A stretch of DNA of 64,000 bases. Source: Irpex lacteus. Its lineage: Eukaryota; Basidiomycota; Agaricomycetes; Polyporales; Irpicaceae. This document shows, piece by piece, positions 12,073 through 24,709 of the stretch. The notes under the pieces were generated by a model. That model saw only the letters and a program-made list of their open reading frames with translations. It was not told where the DNA came from and ran no database searches. The translations under genes and the position numbers were made by a program. The stretch covers positions 1,116,001 through 1,180,000 of the forward strand of contig MQVO02000005.1 in NCBI GenBank assembly GCA_001986395.2. The letters run 5' to 3'. Position 1 is the stretch's first letter. Each line of letters opens with the position of its first letter.

Positions 12073-12140
12073 CTTGTTACTGTAGAATCTGCTGGATGAA
12101 TGGAGAGCCTAGGCTGAGGTACCTTGTACTCTGGCGAAGG

Positions 12141-12148
12141 CTTTTATA
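12141..12148 (-). promoter_or_regulatory. TATA box of the GH18 gene
   Basis: TATAAAAG read on the minus strand, about 70 bases upstream of the start codon. Confidence 0.6.
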
Positions 12149-13565
12149 GCGAAGTTCGAATGGCTGCTCGAAGTACAAGAAGGCTGATTTTTGTCTCGCC
12201 ATGTGGTATTCTGTGCATGAGTGAGCGATAGAAGCAATCGATACAGTCACCATGGTCATCCCGGTTAGGTGGGGAGGCGACCGGCAAGAGAGGAGGACAA
12301 ATCTGTACTGCGTCCCCGGATGGTCAAGCCTCGACGAGCATATGTTGTTACGTGGGTGACCACCGCGATTGGCCCATGATCATAGAGTTACGCACTCATA
12401 CATGCGTGCTGAAACTTATTTTCAGCGATCCAGCCCGTTTTCGAGTGTTCTATCGCGGTCATGCGCGAACGAACGAGCATGGTCAAAATAGCCAGAAGTC
12501 GATGAGCCTGAGTTGCGTGATGGATGACCTGCAGAAGACAACAAGATGGCGATGATCCTACGAGGCGTACAAGAAGAACAGAGGGAGACGTGACCTATCT
12601 CGGATGGCGCACCGCATGTATCGTCCATGTACCTCGTGTAACGACGAGCATCCCATGCAGCGCTTACAGCGAAGAAGCTGAACCTGGGTACTAGCAGATA
12701 AGAGTGGCGATAGAACCAAGTTAGTAGAATAAGGGCAGAGTTCAGTCGCTATTCTGTGTGTTGGTCTTGTGCCTCCTCACGCATAAATCGCGGTGATGAA
12801 CGGATGGGCTACAAATAATCCATTCATATGCTACACTGTAGCTAACCTGTGGGTCAAAATGGAAGAGCATGAGAACGATCACGCGTAAAAATACCACGTG
12901 AACCCACATGCATGTCTTTCAGAGCTGTGTGTTCACGAGTCTTTTTCACAGATGAGTTGTTATAGTCGAAGAATATGCACAGCTGCAAATGTTCAGCTGA
13001 GATGGTAGTAGAGCGTCACGGTCCAAGCTGATTGTCTTGGTCGTGCACGGTCACGGTGACAATCGGCTATGAGCGCTTACATAACCAGCTGACATAATCA
13101 GTTGCACCGACATCCTGATATAGCAACTACTGTATACCAATGAGGATCCTCGACTTGCTCAGGAGAATGCCCGCGAGAGACTGCAAAGCACATACGAGCG
13201 GTGGATATCCCTGCACTTGCTATGCCCGTGCCCGGTGCGGATTGTTCGGCCGAGAAAGAGAAAATCCATTTAGATTGTGGTGTTATCGAATGCCACAAAA
13301 GACCTGCGCAAGTGATATACAAGCTTATCTTCAGGTTTTCTTCTGGTCGAAGCCGATGCAATATCAAGTTTGCATCGTGGACCACCTAGTTTAGCATAGG
13401 AAAGATGACTTCATAATGTGAGACCGTCTTATCTATGGCTCGATGTACTCGTACTTGCGAATCCTATAAGTCAGAAACTGGCACTCTTTCAGAAAGCCAA
13501 CTTGCATCGATTTTACGAAGAAACCTTACATGTACAGTAGAAGCTTGTGTCGCCTTTTATCATGG
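12149..13565. other. 1.4-kb gap without a recognised gene
   Basis: Upstream region of the GH18 gene and downstream region of the F-box gene. Only short unconvincing frames are present on both strands. Confidence 0.5.
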
Positions 13566-15051
13566 TCACATGTTAACCGTCACTTGGTCGACAAGGGGCC
13601 CCAAAGCGATCTCCATGCGCGCACGATTGGCCCCCCTGAACTCACGTTTTCTACCCGTATGGTCTTTACACGCGACGGTAAAAGACGTCAGCGCTTCCAA
13701 AGGTGTTAAAGCATCTGATATGTCCTTTAGCGGGATCCCAAGGAACTCGCAGCATGTATCTAGACGGGTTTCGATATCCTCGTCTGCATACTCCTCGTCA
13801 TCTAGAACGGTGATAGAGAATCTTCGCAGCTGAGTTAGCCCATGAAACTCGCTTGTAAGGACCCCGAGTATCGCCCAATAAACGCGTAGGTGGTAGATTG
13901 AAGGTAGAGGAAATATGAGATCGAGTTGTTCGAGGTGATAGAAGGAGCCTATAGGGAGACTATCGTTGAGGAGGAGTGTGACTGAAAACAAGCTATTCAG
14001 AGGCTGCCCGTTCTCATAGAAGCTACAACGTACATATCTGGGATGTCCTTATGGCGTACAACGAGAAGTCGAGACACAGCTCCGTGACGCTTGGAGCCAC
14101 GGGAAGGAGAAAGACTGCGAGGTTTGGTATCGTGAAAACGTCGACTTGCATGTGCAATTTTCTCAAGATGCCGCTGGTGATTGCCTGTGTGCCAGTGAGA
14201 GCTCGTAGCAGCTGGAGGGGGAGATCCAGAGACTTGATTATGAGCGAGGACGTTTCGAGGCATTGCGGGACCGTGATGGGACCATCGCCGGGACCGTCTC
14301 CAACTATCCAATCGATTTGTGGATTGGTGTCTACATACACCTCGCCACCAGTACGTATACAGGACAAAATTTGTGTGACGTCCGCCGCAATAGGAGAGCT
14401 TCCCTCAGTGTGATAGATCCCAACTCGATTCAAGTTGAGAAGAGGTAACTGTAACGCTCCTGCTGGTGGATCTTCTGGGTTTCCATGGTTGAATCGTGCA
14501 TCCACCAGATCCAGGTTTCGAAACCTTGGGAATAGACGAAGAAGTCGAAATAGTGTACTGGGATCGAACCCGTCCTGCACTATGAGATCGTCCCAGTCGA
14601 TACAGTCAGTCATGATAAGACGCAAATTCCGAACCGAAGCAGGGAATATAGGATTCAAGTCCAACCACGATATGACACTGGCAAAGCTATTGTAGCTCTC
14701 ATCTTGTGGAGAGAATGCTATAGCCAAGGTGCGGTTCAAATATGGCTTGACCGTGGCGCACCAGTGTCGACAAACGAGCGCGAAGGAGGCGAAGCATCGC
14801 TTGAGTGCGATCTCGTTGGCGGTATACCTCCTCCCGTGCGTTGATGCATGATATATATCTGCGGTTTCGTAGAAGGCCCATTCAACATAGTCGAAGATGG
14901 CGCAAAGAAGCTCTGCGGGAAGATCTTCAGCTCTTGCCCTGTGCTGGATGAGACCAGTAGAAGCGTTGTCTGAAACGATTGAAAATTATAAATATTTAAT
15001 CAGCGTACGACAAGCGATCGCACCCGTAGACTTACTAGCTTGTGTGTCCAT
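13566..15051 (-). CDS. F-box-like protein (1)
   Basis: Three exons (15051-15036, 14969-14034, 13981-13566) give 455 aa. The first exon codes only MDTQA plus one base. An F-box-like motif follows at about residues 20-75: LPAELLCAIFDYVEW, a variable insert, then CFASFALVCRHWCATVKPYL. The remainder has irregular leucine-rich strands (RNLRLIMTDC, RFRNLDLVDARF, LEQLDLIFPL). In agaricomycetes these proteins form large families thought to act as SCF ubiquitin-ligase substrate receptors; the target is unknown. Confidence 0.82.
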
Positions 15052-15484
15052 AAGAAGTCGCTTCAAATGAGAACACTTGAACGTCGTCACAGTACCGGTA
15101 AATACTGGCATGTGCAACGAAGTTCTGAGTCGGGCCCCTGAGTAACTAGTGGCAGGACCCGGGAAACCCTCTGACGTCAGAGCACTGGCTCGTAGAACTT
15201 ACATAATAATACGAGGTACGAGTATAGAGGCTGGTTTACGAGCCTAGTAGAACTCACTCTTGAGTTTTCCAGTGCTACACTAAGCATATCCAGATTCGCC
15301 AGTCATCTCATGCCTGCCGTTATAATATACAAGCGTTTGCAACAAAAGTGCAAGGATTACACGAACATAGTCTAACAAACACCCAGCGGGATTTTACGTC
15401 TTACAGTAATACGCACCAACAAGCGCTCTTTATTCTCTCTCATACATTGCGACGGGTAAATTCCATGTCATTACGTCCAGACAA
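15052..15484. other. intergenic gap between F-box and GT17 genes
   Basis: Upstream region of the F-box gene and 3' region of the GT17 gene. It carries the first copy of a 16-bp motif (15154-15169) repeated beyond the other end of the GT17 gene. Confidence 0.55.
15154..15169 (+). repeat. 16-bp direct repeat, copy 1
   Basis: AGGACCCGGGAAACCC, identical to the copy at 16927-16942. The two copies flank the GT17 gene. Confidence 0.7.
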
Positions 15485-16788
15485 TCATGCGTTTGGCCGC
15501 GTGCATCCGTCATCCAATAGATAGGCAAACCTCTCGGGCTCTTCGGCGAGAGCGACTGGTAGATGTAGAAAACTATGAGACGGCCGAGTAGGACCAGATA
15601 GTATGAAGAAGTCCTTGTATGTGAAAGCTTCCTAATCATCCGGGCAACATCGTTAGCTTCTCAATCATGCCAAGAATAATTAGAAAAGCTCACCGGCCAC
15701 ATGTTGAATGGGTCTCTCCCTTCGCAGACCCGCCTCCTCAACACATCTTCGTCCAAGCCGTGACTATCTCTCAATCGGTCATTATGGCTGTACCCCTTCA
15801 TCTTGCCCCTCATCTCCTCCAGCGTCGCAAAGCAGAAGGTACAGTGCCAGCCTGCGCCTGCTAGCAGATCATCTCCCGCCCGACTGTGGTGATAGGGTAT
15901 TATCTCTCTGCCTTGGACAGTGTAGAGGTGAGGGCGCCAGTACGATGACGCAGGCAGCGGGTGGTTGAAGTCATATAGATAATTTTGGACCTCCAGGTGC
16001 AGTTCCCGAGGGTACCCTTGACACGTTGCCAAGAGCTGGAGGGTCGGGAGAGAAACAATTTCATCGACGTCACTTTGGATGACCAAGCTGCCGGGAGGTA
16101 GAGAGAGTGAGCTGAGGGTGGAAGAGACTGCGCGGCGGACCATAATCTCGTTGTCAAAGGAGCCTGAGGGCAAGTCTGTTTGGAGACCATCGTGTTCGCC
16201 TGTTACCGCGCGATAGATGATCCTAGCCCCTGCTTCGCCTGCTAGCAGTTCAAACCGCTGGCGATTCTGGGCGAAATGGAGTGGTTTTGGTTGGCCCGAG
16301 AAGGTCAGGTCGGACTCGACTACCACAAAGGTCTTGACGAGGGTGCGGTACTCGCGTATCCGGAGTTCAAGCATGTCTAGCTCGGAGGAGAAGAGGACGG
16401 CATCAACAAACTCTGGCTTGGTGGTTCGGGCAGACCACCTAGAATCGTGCATTTCGCACCATCTTTGCGATTGGGTCGTTGTGAGTGAGGCTGATGAAGA
16501 GGGAGAGGTTGGCGGTGGGTAGTGAGGGATGATACGCCAAGGCGGGTCGGGAGTGTCCCAAATTGGTCGTAATAGGTAGACTACATCCCGGCGGAATGTC
16601 CAGAGTGAATGGCGAAAAAAGACAACGACAACAAAGAAGATAGCAAGAGCGACATAGAGGAGTCTATTGCGAGATCGCCACCGTGTCAGAGGAAAGAAGG
16701 CGCATGAGCGAGGTAACTTGAAGTGGTTGACGGGTTGCGCATGAAGTGGAAGCACGGATGAAGATGAGTCGGAACGAAGTCGTGACAT
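15485..16788 (-). CDS. GT17 beta-1,4-N-acetylglucosaminyltransferase-like protein
   Basis: Two exons (16788-15694, 15631-15485) give 413 aa. A type II membrane topology is clear: basic N terminus, one membrane segment at about 43-59 (LLYVALAIFFVVVVFF), then a lumenal domain. Features of glycosyltransferase family 17 are FVDAVLFSSELDMLELRI, FVVVESDLTFSG, the metal-binding DVD motif at 240-242 (QSDVDEIV), GWHCTFCFATLEEM, and KMKGYSHNDR. The C-terminal exon restores the expected EAFTYKDFF / P-S end of the family. The animal relative MGAT3 adds bisecting GlcNAc to N-glycans in the Golgi; the fungal acceptor is not known. Confidence 0.92.
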
Positions 16789-16926
16789 TATTGTTCTGGA
16801 ACACAGTTAGCATAAACTCGGGCAATGAGGGGATGGTATAAGTTACTAGAGCGTGGTCATCGTGGTTGCGCTCAAAGTTGCGCTCATAATCAGGTTTGAC
16901 CTGAGGCGTACAGACGTAGTAGCAGT

Positions 16927-16942
16927 AGGACCCGGGAAACCC
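16927..16942 (+). repeat. 16-bp direct repeat, copy 2
   Basis: AGGACCCGGGAAACCC in the 263-bp gap between the divergent GT17 and Myb-like genes, in the same orientation as the copy at 15154-15169. Confidence 0.7.
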
Positions 16943-17051
16943 CTTAGCGTGCGAGCGCTAACCTGCTACTACTAGTATAGGCGGTGTTTGAGATTCGTGA
17001 ATACCTTGACCTTTTCTCCTACACCGACGCGATACCCACTCAATACACTCA

Positions 17052-18263
17052 ATGCCCTCGAAACGTCAACAAGCACCATCTGCTGGCAGCGCTCAGCCTG
17101 CTGCCAAGAGACGCAAAGTCGCCAAACCAGAGAAGGTTACTTCACGAGTCCAGTGCGTAAACTGTCCAGATGTAGACTTGTCGCAGCTCTCACAGCTCAT
17201 ACGTTTTGAAAAAGCTGGAATGAAGATCTGACATGGGATCTCGTACATGGAATTACCGACAACGTCGATATTCGCGTAGGACTATTCCTTGGCCCTCAAT
17301 CTCATCCACTGTATCCCAACGATCCCAGAGGAACGAGGACGGACTGGTTCATGGAACTTGCGGACATCATCTTTAGCGATCATCCAAAGTACGGACCCGC
17401 TTATGCTGAAGAAGTTGACCCAGAGAAGTGGGCTACAAAAGTTCAATATCGATTCGATAAGTACGTCATGCATACTGGCGGTTTGATCAAATGAATAGAC
17501 GCACTTACGAGGAGGACAGGCTCGTCCCTGAAGTCAGAAAACACATGCGTGATATGGAAAAGGGCGGGCCTGGTATCACGTCGAAGGATGAGATTGACTT
17601 TAGTCGTGATACACCGTTCATCACTTTGGCTCGTGAGTTTTGTTTTGCGGACATAACGCGAACAAATCATTTATACCTCACGCGTTCACAGGTAACGTCC
17701 TCGCGGAATGTCCTTGGTACTTCGAGATTAAGGCAATTCTCGATGAAGCCCGTGGCGGCCCTCCTAGCGGGTTCCCAGTTGGGAACAGCCGGACTCCCAT
17801 CGACGAAAGCGTTCTTCTCCGCTCAACTCGATGCGTTAATACCAGACAACGTCACGAAGACCTCGATGACTCAGATGAAGCTGAAGACAGCGACCGAGGG
17901 AGTGACGACAGCGGCTCAGACGAGGATGATTTCGCCCAACGGGAGCTGCAACGCAGATACGAAGAAGCGAAGAGGAAATCAAGGGCTTATGACGAAAAAC
18001 TCCGCCAGCTGGAAGTCGAGAGGGCTAGTATCCGGGCCAAGGCCGAGCTTAAACTTCAACGCCAACGCGTCAGGTACATGGTCCGCGAGGCGAAGTTGCG
18101 GTACGACTTGGATCTGCAACTGCATAAGGAACGTAGGGCTGCTCTCGGAGCTGTGTATAAGATGCATCCTTACCAGCTACATCCGGAGGTCGAATATTTT
18201 GTGCCTCCTGTCTTTGTGGATCCCTCTCTGGACATGGAGCGACGTTGGTTAGTTCAAGTTTGA
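17052..18263 (+). CDS. Myb/SANT-like putative DNA-binding protein
   Basis: Four exons (17052-17152, 17215-17460, 17520-17632, 17692-18263) give 343 aa. The N terminus is basic (AAKRRKVAKPEK, a possible nuclear signal). A Myb/SANT-like region with spaced tryptophans follows: WNEDLTWDLVHGI ... TDWFMELADIIF ... WATKVQYRFDKL. An acidic Asp/Ser/Glu tract (DDSDEAEDSDRGSDDSGSDEDD) precedes a long charged coiled coil (QRRYEEAKRKSRAYDEKL onward). This plan is common in polypore genomes, where similar domains occur near Harbinger-type transposases, so a domesticated transposon accessory is possible. At the second junction an acceptor at 17498 is also in phase and would add seven residues; the 59-nt intron is preferred. 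Confidence 0.65.
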
Positions 18264-18622
18264 ATTTGGCTCGCGTGTGTATAATTCGTCGTTTCTAGCA
18301 ACTTGTACTCCCCGAATAGCCCGTGTAACATGTAATTTCGTAGCTTATTGAGCACTCTACTATCCCGAATTACTTGTCCTACGAAGACCTGCAAGAATCG
18401 CAGCCTTCTAAGCGGCAACCATTATTCACTCGAGCTTGAGACACACAGAGATAAGAGGAGGAGAGAGAAAGAAAATAACATTGGGAAAGCGCCTGTACTC
18501 GTACGGATAACAGTGGTATACAGGGAAACGACAGCAACAAAACGACGGGCAGAGTACAGCTAATACTTAAGATAATAAGTACAGACACGACACAGTGTTC
18601 AGAATGCTTCGATCCGTGTATT
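18264..18622. other. convergent 3' gap
   Basis: 359 bp between the Myb-like gene and the convergent aspartic protease gene. No gene seen. Confidence 0.6.
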
Positions 18623-20115
18623 TTATGCGAGCTTAGCGAAGCCGACAGCGGTCTTGTCGAACGAGAATGAGGTGTAGACGTTCTTCATGAAGCTGCGGGT
18701 GATTTGTTAGTGTACGATTAGAGCAGAAGTTGAGGAGTGCTCTTACCTGTCGCCGAGGAGGAAGACACCATCGCCGAGACCAAGATCCTGAGCAGCGAGG
18801 GAGCCGACACACTTGCCAGAGCCCTGCTCAGTCTCACCAAGGTTGAGGCTGGAATAGTGATGTATCAGTACACGTCTTCAGTGTAAAGAACAGATGAATC
18901 AAAACTCACTTGTCAGCCGAGATCTCCCAAGTCTCACCACCCCACTTGAAGCCAGCAGCCGGAAGCTTGCTGTCACAGGGGAAAGCCCAGAACCCTTGCT
19001 GGGAGTCGTACTCCTCCGCACCGTCAATAGCCTTCCAGAACGCCTCAACCTGAGCCTGAGGGCCGTACATGATGGTGGTGCCGGAGTCGATGATGGTGCT
19101 GATGTCCGAGACGACCTCCTTGCCGTCAACGACGGCAGAACCGCCAGTAGCCTGCCAGAAACCGGTGGAGGAGTCGACGTCGTGGTACTCGATGTCGCCG
19201 CTGAAGAGAGAGGAGTCGGTGCCGCCGAGATAGAGGACGGAGCCGTCCTTGGCGAGCTTGAAACCGAACTCGCCGGAGCCGACGGCGTTCTGCTTGATGG
19301 CGGTGTTGAAGAAGGGGTCTTGCTTGAGGTTGGAGATGGCGGGGAAAGCGAGACCCAAGAGACCGTCCTCAGGGGAGGACTTGAATTGGTCGGAGAGGGT
19401 GGTGACGGGAGAGAGGTACTGGTCAGTGACGGTGATGCCAGCAACAGTGACTATTGACAAAGTCAAAGGGTTAAAATAAGCTTGCAAGGAATATGCCAGC
19501 AAGGGCTTACCAGTGTCAGTGTAGACATCACCCTTGACGGTAGAACCGTCACCGTACTGGATCTGGAAGGTGCCATCCTGCTTCTTGCCGGTGGATGACT
19601 TCGAGACGTCGTACGTCTTCTTGCTCGAGCAGTCAGCGCATCCGGAGCCAGGGATCCAGAGGTCAGATGAGCCGGTGTCGAAGTCGATGGTGAATTCCTG
19701 AGCGGGAGTGCCGATGGTGATTGATCCAGTCCAGAGCTCCTCCTGCTGGTCGGTGAGCTCCTCAGAGCCGGTGTCGGCGCGCTTCTGGAGCTCAGCAGGG
19801 ATCGTCTTGAACTCCTTGATCGTCAAGCCGTTGGGAAGTTGACCGAGGTTGTCCTGCAGGTTGCGCAGGTTCCTCTGGTATTTGCTGTAATGATTCTATT
19901 GTCAGAAACCGGTAATGACGTATGAGGAGTTATTAAACTTACTTGTGAACGCGGATTTGTTCCAAAGTTGCCTTGTCGTGATCGAAAGTACCGTCGGGGC
20001 GCGTGAGTGAACTGCGCTTAGCCAAAGGAACGCGAATGCCAGTGTCCCGAGCGATGGGGCCCGCAGAGGCCATGAGGGCGAGGGCGAGGGTAACGAGAGA
20101 AGCCTTGCTGAACAT
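18623..20115 (-). CDS. pepsin-type aspartic protease, copy 1 (polyporopepsin-like)
   Basis: Five exons (20115-19943, 19884-19511, 19450-18910, 18848-18747, 18692-18623) give 419 aa. It is a secreted A1-family preproenzyme. The signal peptide (MFSKASLVTLALALMASAGP) is followed by a propeptide with Lys-Arg sites at LAKR and LQKR; the second, at about residue 93, probably frees the mature enzyme. Catalytic aspartates are Asp127 in DTGSSDLWIP and Asp304 in DSGTT. The flap strand QIQYGDGSTV is present. The mature part is acidic, as expected for an enzyme working at low pH outside the cell. Copy 2 lies at 25057-26527 with the same intron positions. Confidence 0.95.
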
Positions 20116-20450
20116 GGTGATTGTAAGGGAGGACTGGAGGCGTTCGGATGTGGACGGTGTGACGAGGCGAAGGAAGCAGGAGAACCTGTTGAAGATTCAG
20201 AGCTGAGAACTCACTGCTTAAATATCTCGAAGGACTCTAGCAATTTCATTCCAACACATGTGTACGCTTCTTGCGATCCATGTTGAGGAGGAGCTCTATG
20301 TTCGCCCTCATCTGTCGGGGAGCGCCATTTCCGGATGGCATCTCGTCGGTGCGCCTACCAATTCCTCGCAACGTCCTGTGCGCATCTCAAGTTCAAGGCG
20401 CACTAAACTGGCACGGGGCTCCCTGTTCCATAGTAACGCGCTGAAGTTCA
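20116..20450 (-). promoter_or_regulatory. promoter of aspartic protease copy 1
   Basis: Contains a TATA-like ATATTTAAG (about 20217-20225, minus strand) and the 5' leader. Blocks here are recognisably homologous to the region upstream of copy 2: GCAGTGAGTTCTCAGCTC, CTTCAACAGGTTCTCCTGC and CAGTTTAGTGCGCC versus their counterparts. The duplication therefore included the promoter. Confidence 0.7.
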
Positions 20451-21396
20451 TGTGGCAGAACTTCTAGCGGCGGGCATCACTTGCACTAAGTTAGGGGCTC
20501 TAACGAGTTATTGCTCCAACTGCGCATGTATCGGTCGTCCGCGCGCCTGGGGAACTGAGGGATGTCAGGCTTCGTGAGCGCGATATCAGCTCAATAATGC
20601 TTCTCACCTTGTGCACTGTTGTTTTCGGACTGTACCCCGTTTCTCCGGCGTCCTCCATTATCTGGCGGGGACCCGCACGCTGCACTGCCCGGCGCTGCTT
20701 CACGACCCGGGACAGATCAAAACCGCCAGTGCGTGTGCGGAGCGCCAGGCAGTGCGTCGTGTGGGCAAACATTCCTAACTGTCTATCAGCTCATGGCGAC
20801 ATACCTTCTTGAGCGACTCGACAAACACGCAGCACTCAAAATGACAAAATAACAAGAGTTTACCCTTGCGCATCGTGATTGTGTGTCGATCATGATTAAT
20901 ATCCGTTGTCATGATTTATTATCTTGCCACCCACCTCATTCCGTGGATGCGCTGGACACCAACTGCCTAAGTGGCAAGTAATGCTTCCCTACGCCATCAA
21001 AACTAGTTCATGTCAGTAGTCGCACAGCCTTGGAATTTGGCCTCGGTGTTATCGCGTTTGTGGTCAATGGTCAGCTTCATGTCGCCATACTGCGACACGA
21101 TGATCCAGCAAGCTCCCATATGCACTTTGTAGTGTTTCAAGTTATCGCGAGTCGAGGATGTGATAAGTATGGACATGACGGTTGTGGGTTGAATGGCATC
21201 GGGGTTCTATGTACGCACGGACTCGGAAACGCCACAAAGCTGCCGGCTACCGGCTACCGGCTACGTACTTACCGGACTCCTAAGTATGGGTTCGGACAGC
21301 AACTATACGCTCATTTATAGCGATAACGCAGATACGGTACATGAAAGAGTACTACGTCCTTAGTCGCTTGTAACATCTCGTAACCCCAGTGCAGTC
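20451..21396. other. gap without a recognised gene
   Basis: About 950 bp between the protease promoter and the 3' end of the Mpe1/RBBP6-like gene. It contains a short tandem array of CCGGCTA units near 21243-21262 and no convincing reading frame. Confidence 0.5.
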
Positions 21397-23516
21397 TCAC
21401 TCCCAATACCTCGGAACTTTCGGATCCTGCTCGTTCCCCGCGACCTCCAGAAAATCAGATGGTCTCTCCCTCTTAAGGTTCCTACGTCTATTATTCAACG
21501 GCAGACGCTGATACGCCGAGTCCTGTCCAGCGGGCTGCTGATTCGTGAACGGATTCGTTGACCATTGCTGCTGCGGCTGTTGTTGCTGAGGCATCCCTCC
21601 ATAATTCATCGGCTGCTGCATCTGCGGTTGTGGGATGGTCATCGCGTTCGCTGCGGCGGTGCTCGCCTGGATGATCGCAGAAGCCATCTGGGCTTGGTTC
21701 AGCTCCATCTGCAACTGCTGGAGCTTCATCTCTGTCTGTTGTCGAACAGGCATAGGGAGAGATGGATTGTTGAGCATGACGGTGATCTGTTGGATCTGCG
21801 CTTGAAGCTGGGGAATGTTGTCGGCGATGAGCTGGGAGACGTCGAATTCAGGGCCGCCTGGCTGTTGGTCGCCGTAGTATTCTTGGTCGAGGCCAGGTTC
21901 TGACTGTTCATCCGTCTGAATTTGGTTTGTTAGTTGATTAACTTAAATGTTAAAGCTATGAACGTTGGACAAACCTTCTCCGGGTTGGCCGCTGCCGACG
22001 ACTGGGGCTCCTTCGCTTCTTCCTCCGCTTCCTGTCTGCTCTTCTCAATCTCCTTGTCAATGTAGTCGTGTACTTTCGTCCGTGTTGGTTTATCAACGAT
22101 GAGTTTGTCCAGTGAAGAGATCTTGTTTCCACAATTGGGGCATATGAAGTCGCGCTCGAGCAGATGCGTCTGAATACAGTCTTCGCAATACAAAGTGCCG
22201 CAACACGGCGTCTTGACTGCTAGCTTGAACAGCTTGTTGTCGATAGGACACATTAGAGATATATCTGAGGGCATGCGTTCGCGAATATCGGCTTCGGACA
22301 GTCCTTTGGGTTTCGTGACTTGCCTCTGCCACGCCGCACTGTAGCATATTCACTTAATAATCTGATAACCTCCGCTAAATCGAGAGAATGATACGTACGA
22401 GTCGGGCTGGGCTACCACATAACCTCCTTCAGGAGTGACCATCACTCCGTGTCCAAGCTGGCCGGTGGTTGGGTTCTCGACGGCTTTCAGGAAGCTTCTT
22501 GGTATACCTGTGGTACGTTTTATACGAGGCCGGTTGTCGTAGTCCCTGTCATTATTCGTAGGACAGTCTTGTATCCAATGACCTGGAGAAGCGAAGGAAT
22601 TAAGGTGCGATAAAATACAATATGTGGTTTGTACAGACCTTTCTGACCGCATCGGTAGCAGACATAACTCGGAGGCAATGGCCTGTCGTGATGCAAGCCA
22701 AATGGTTTACCTCCGCGTCCAGCAGGCGCACCACCCCGCGGGTTGGAAAAGATACGCTGAGCTCTGTAACAGACGGAAGTGACAGGGGAGTGGGAAACAA
22801 TGTTCATTAGGGACAGACTGTACTACATCGCATAATAGCTTATGACTCGACGATACTAACTGAGACATCTTCTCCTGGGTCTCTTCCCAGTTGGCGGACT
22901 GTTGTTGGAACATCGCCGCCATGGCCGCAGCCTCATCACCGTCGGTGATATTACTCGGGACGACAGCCTAGACGTCAGACGCATCTTAGGTGTGCAAGCT
23001 CGGAAACAAGTAAGGGAAAGTACATACAGGTCCACCCGTAGCTGTAGGCTTGGCAGAATCTGATCTTGTGGGCTCTTCTTTGCCGTCAAACCGCTTCGTT
23101 ATATTACCTCTGTGCCATCCCTGCGCTCCTCCTGCGCCTGAACCAGTGGTAGAAGATTTACTACCATCTGCCGGTGCAGGACCCGCAGTACCAAGGTAAT
23201 ACGCAGCTTTGCCTTTTCCAGGCTTAGCATAGACGCGTTTCACTACTACGGATGATGACCTGGGGATAATGTACGCGTCGTCCTTGTACTCTGCAGTGTC
23301 GCGTGAGGAGTGGAAGTACGACCGCAAGGTGTATACCGACGCACCTTCGTTGGCTGACCCATCCAGTATGACCAAGTCAAAGTCATTCGCCTTACCAAGG
23401 TTGTTTGCTACTATTATCTCCTTCTTCAGGTCGAACACGGATATGCCTGTCCCTTCGAAGTTCACGCGGGACTCGTCTTTTCTTGACTTGAACTTGTAAA
23501 AGACAGACGACGACAT
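21397..23516 (-). CDS. MPE1: Mpe1/RBBP6-like protein (DWNN, zinc knuckle, RING)
   Basis: Six exons (23516-23028, 22967-22861, 22763-22639, 22582-22399, 22338-21975, 21915-21397) give 595 aa. Domain order is diagnostic. A ubiquitin-like DWNN domain opens the protein (MSSSVFYKFKSRKDESRVNF ... IIPRSSSVVVKRVYA). A CCHC zinc knuckle follows (CYRCGQKGHWIQDC). A RING/U-box-like finger comes next (CPIDNKLFKLAVKTPCCGTL ... CPNCG). The C-terminal tail is Gln-rich. Yeast Mpe1 is an essential subunit of the cleavage and polyadenylation factor; animal RBBP6 is an E3 ligase. This copy is therefore expected in nuclear mRNA 3'-end processing. Confidence 0.93.
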
Positions 23517-24709
23517 TTTGCGGCGAAATTGGTTGAATTAAACTGTGCAAGTATTACAAGGGCATAAATTGATGTTGACCAGTAGACCAGAGATATTGAG
23601 GCGGCGAGTAATGGTGATGGTATGGCCTTGTCAGACTTACCGCGTCAGAGGCTACTCAAAGGCTGCTGGTGAGCGATTCGCTCTCCGATCTAACGAGCTA
23701 CTTATGTAAGCAAGTGCCACAGAAGTCATAAAAATTTCCAAGAGTTCTCCAGAAATTCGGTTGTACGGTAGCATAATATACACTTACTTCTGATACTTTT
23801 CACTTGTTTCTTGAACTTGAGGAGGGACAATCCAAGCACGAGCTATCAGATACTTATGTCGGAGATGGTTCAGCGCCTCCTCCCGAAGGCTTTGTGGCGT
23901 TTTCCACATTAGCGCCAGTACTTCCTACTCTGCGACGTCCACACGCATTGCGCCATCCATGATCATGCTATTACTTTCATATTTCACGTAAATTGTGACT
24001 AGCTGAGAAACGCTAGAGCCTCTTGCAACATGTGCTCACTCCTGACGCAATGCAGCTCGAGATAAGAGGCAAATGGTTCTGAAGGCTGATTTCGTCATCT
24101 AGGACACAGCTCAGCAGATCGCGCGTGGTAGGTGCACTGCTTGTGTCGAGCACAGAAGAGCTAACATTAGACTATGTTGACAGTGGCAGCATGGGGTTGG
24201 CCGACTGTTCGCCTTTAAGCATATCGACGGAACGGAGTGGATGGCACGCCGATCACAGTAACCAACCGGGACAGCAGCGACGGAATCAAAATCACTGCAA
24301 AATCATGTTGTGTTGCACATTGTTGCATACTTGCTACACGCAATGAAACGGGTATTTTTGGAACAGTTAGCACTGTACCCATGGTACACAAGGCGATACA
24401 ACGTGATAGATGAGCATGTTCCCCATGCTGCCCACAGTTCGCTACACCGCAGACTCGACGATCATGGTGAGTATTTGATTGGACACTGCAACGGAGCGCT
24501 CGGGGCTCTGACAAGGCAGAAGTGGATTCTGACTCAAATATGCATGCATGGTACTCAGGGTGAGAAGCTTTATCACGTCGTGACCATGTTGAAAGAAGTT
24601 TAACGAGAGATAATTCCCTAGGCGCATAAGTGGCGTTCCATGTGTCGTTGGAGCTCAACTCGCCCGAGCCCCTATCTAGGCCGACAGGACGACCGACGGT
24701 AAGATGATG
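23517..24709. other. gap without a recognised gene
   Basis: About 1.2 kb between the Mpe1/RBBP6-like start codon and the region homologous to the protease promoter. Short frames only; nothing recognised. Confidence 0.5.

Noticed and set aside
18894..19457. Long plus-strand frame opposite aspartic protease copy 1
   Set aside because: It is the antisense shadow of the protease exon; composition reflects codon bias and no domain is present.
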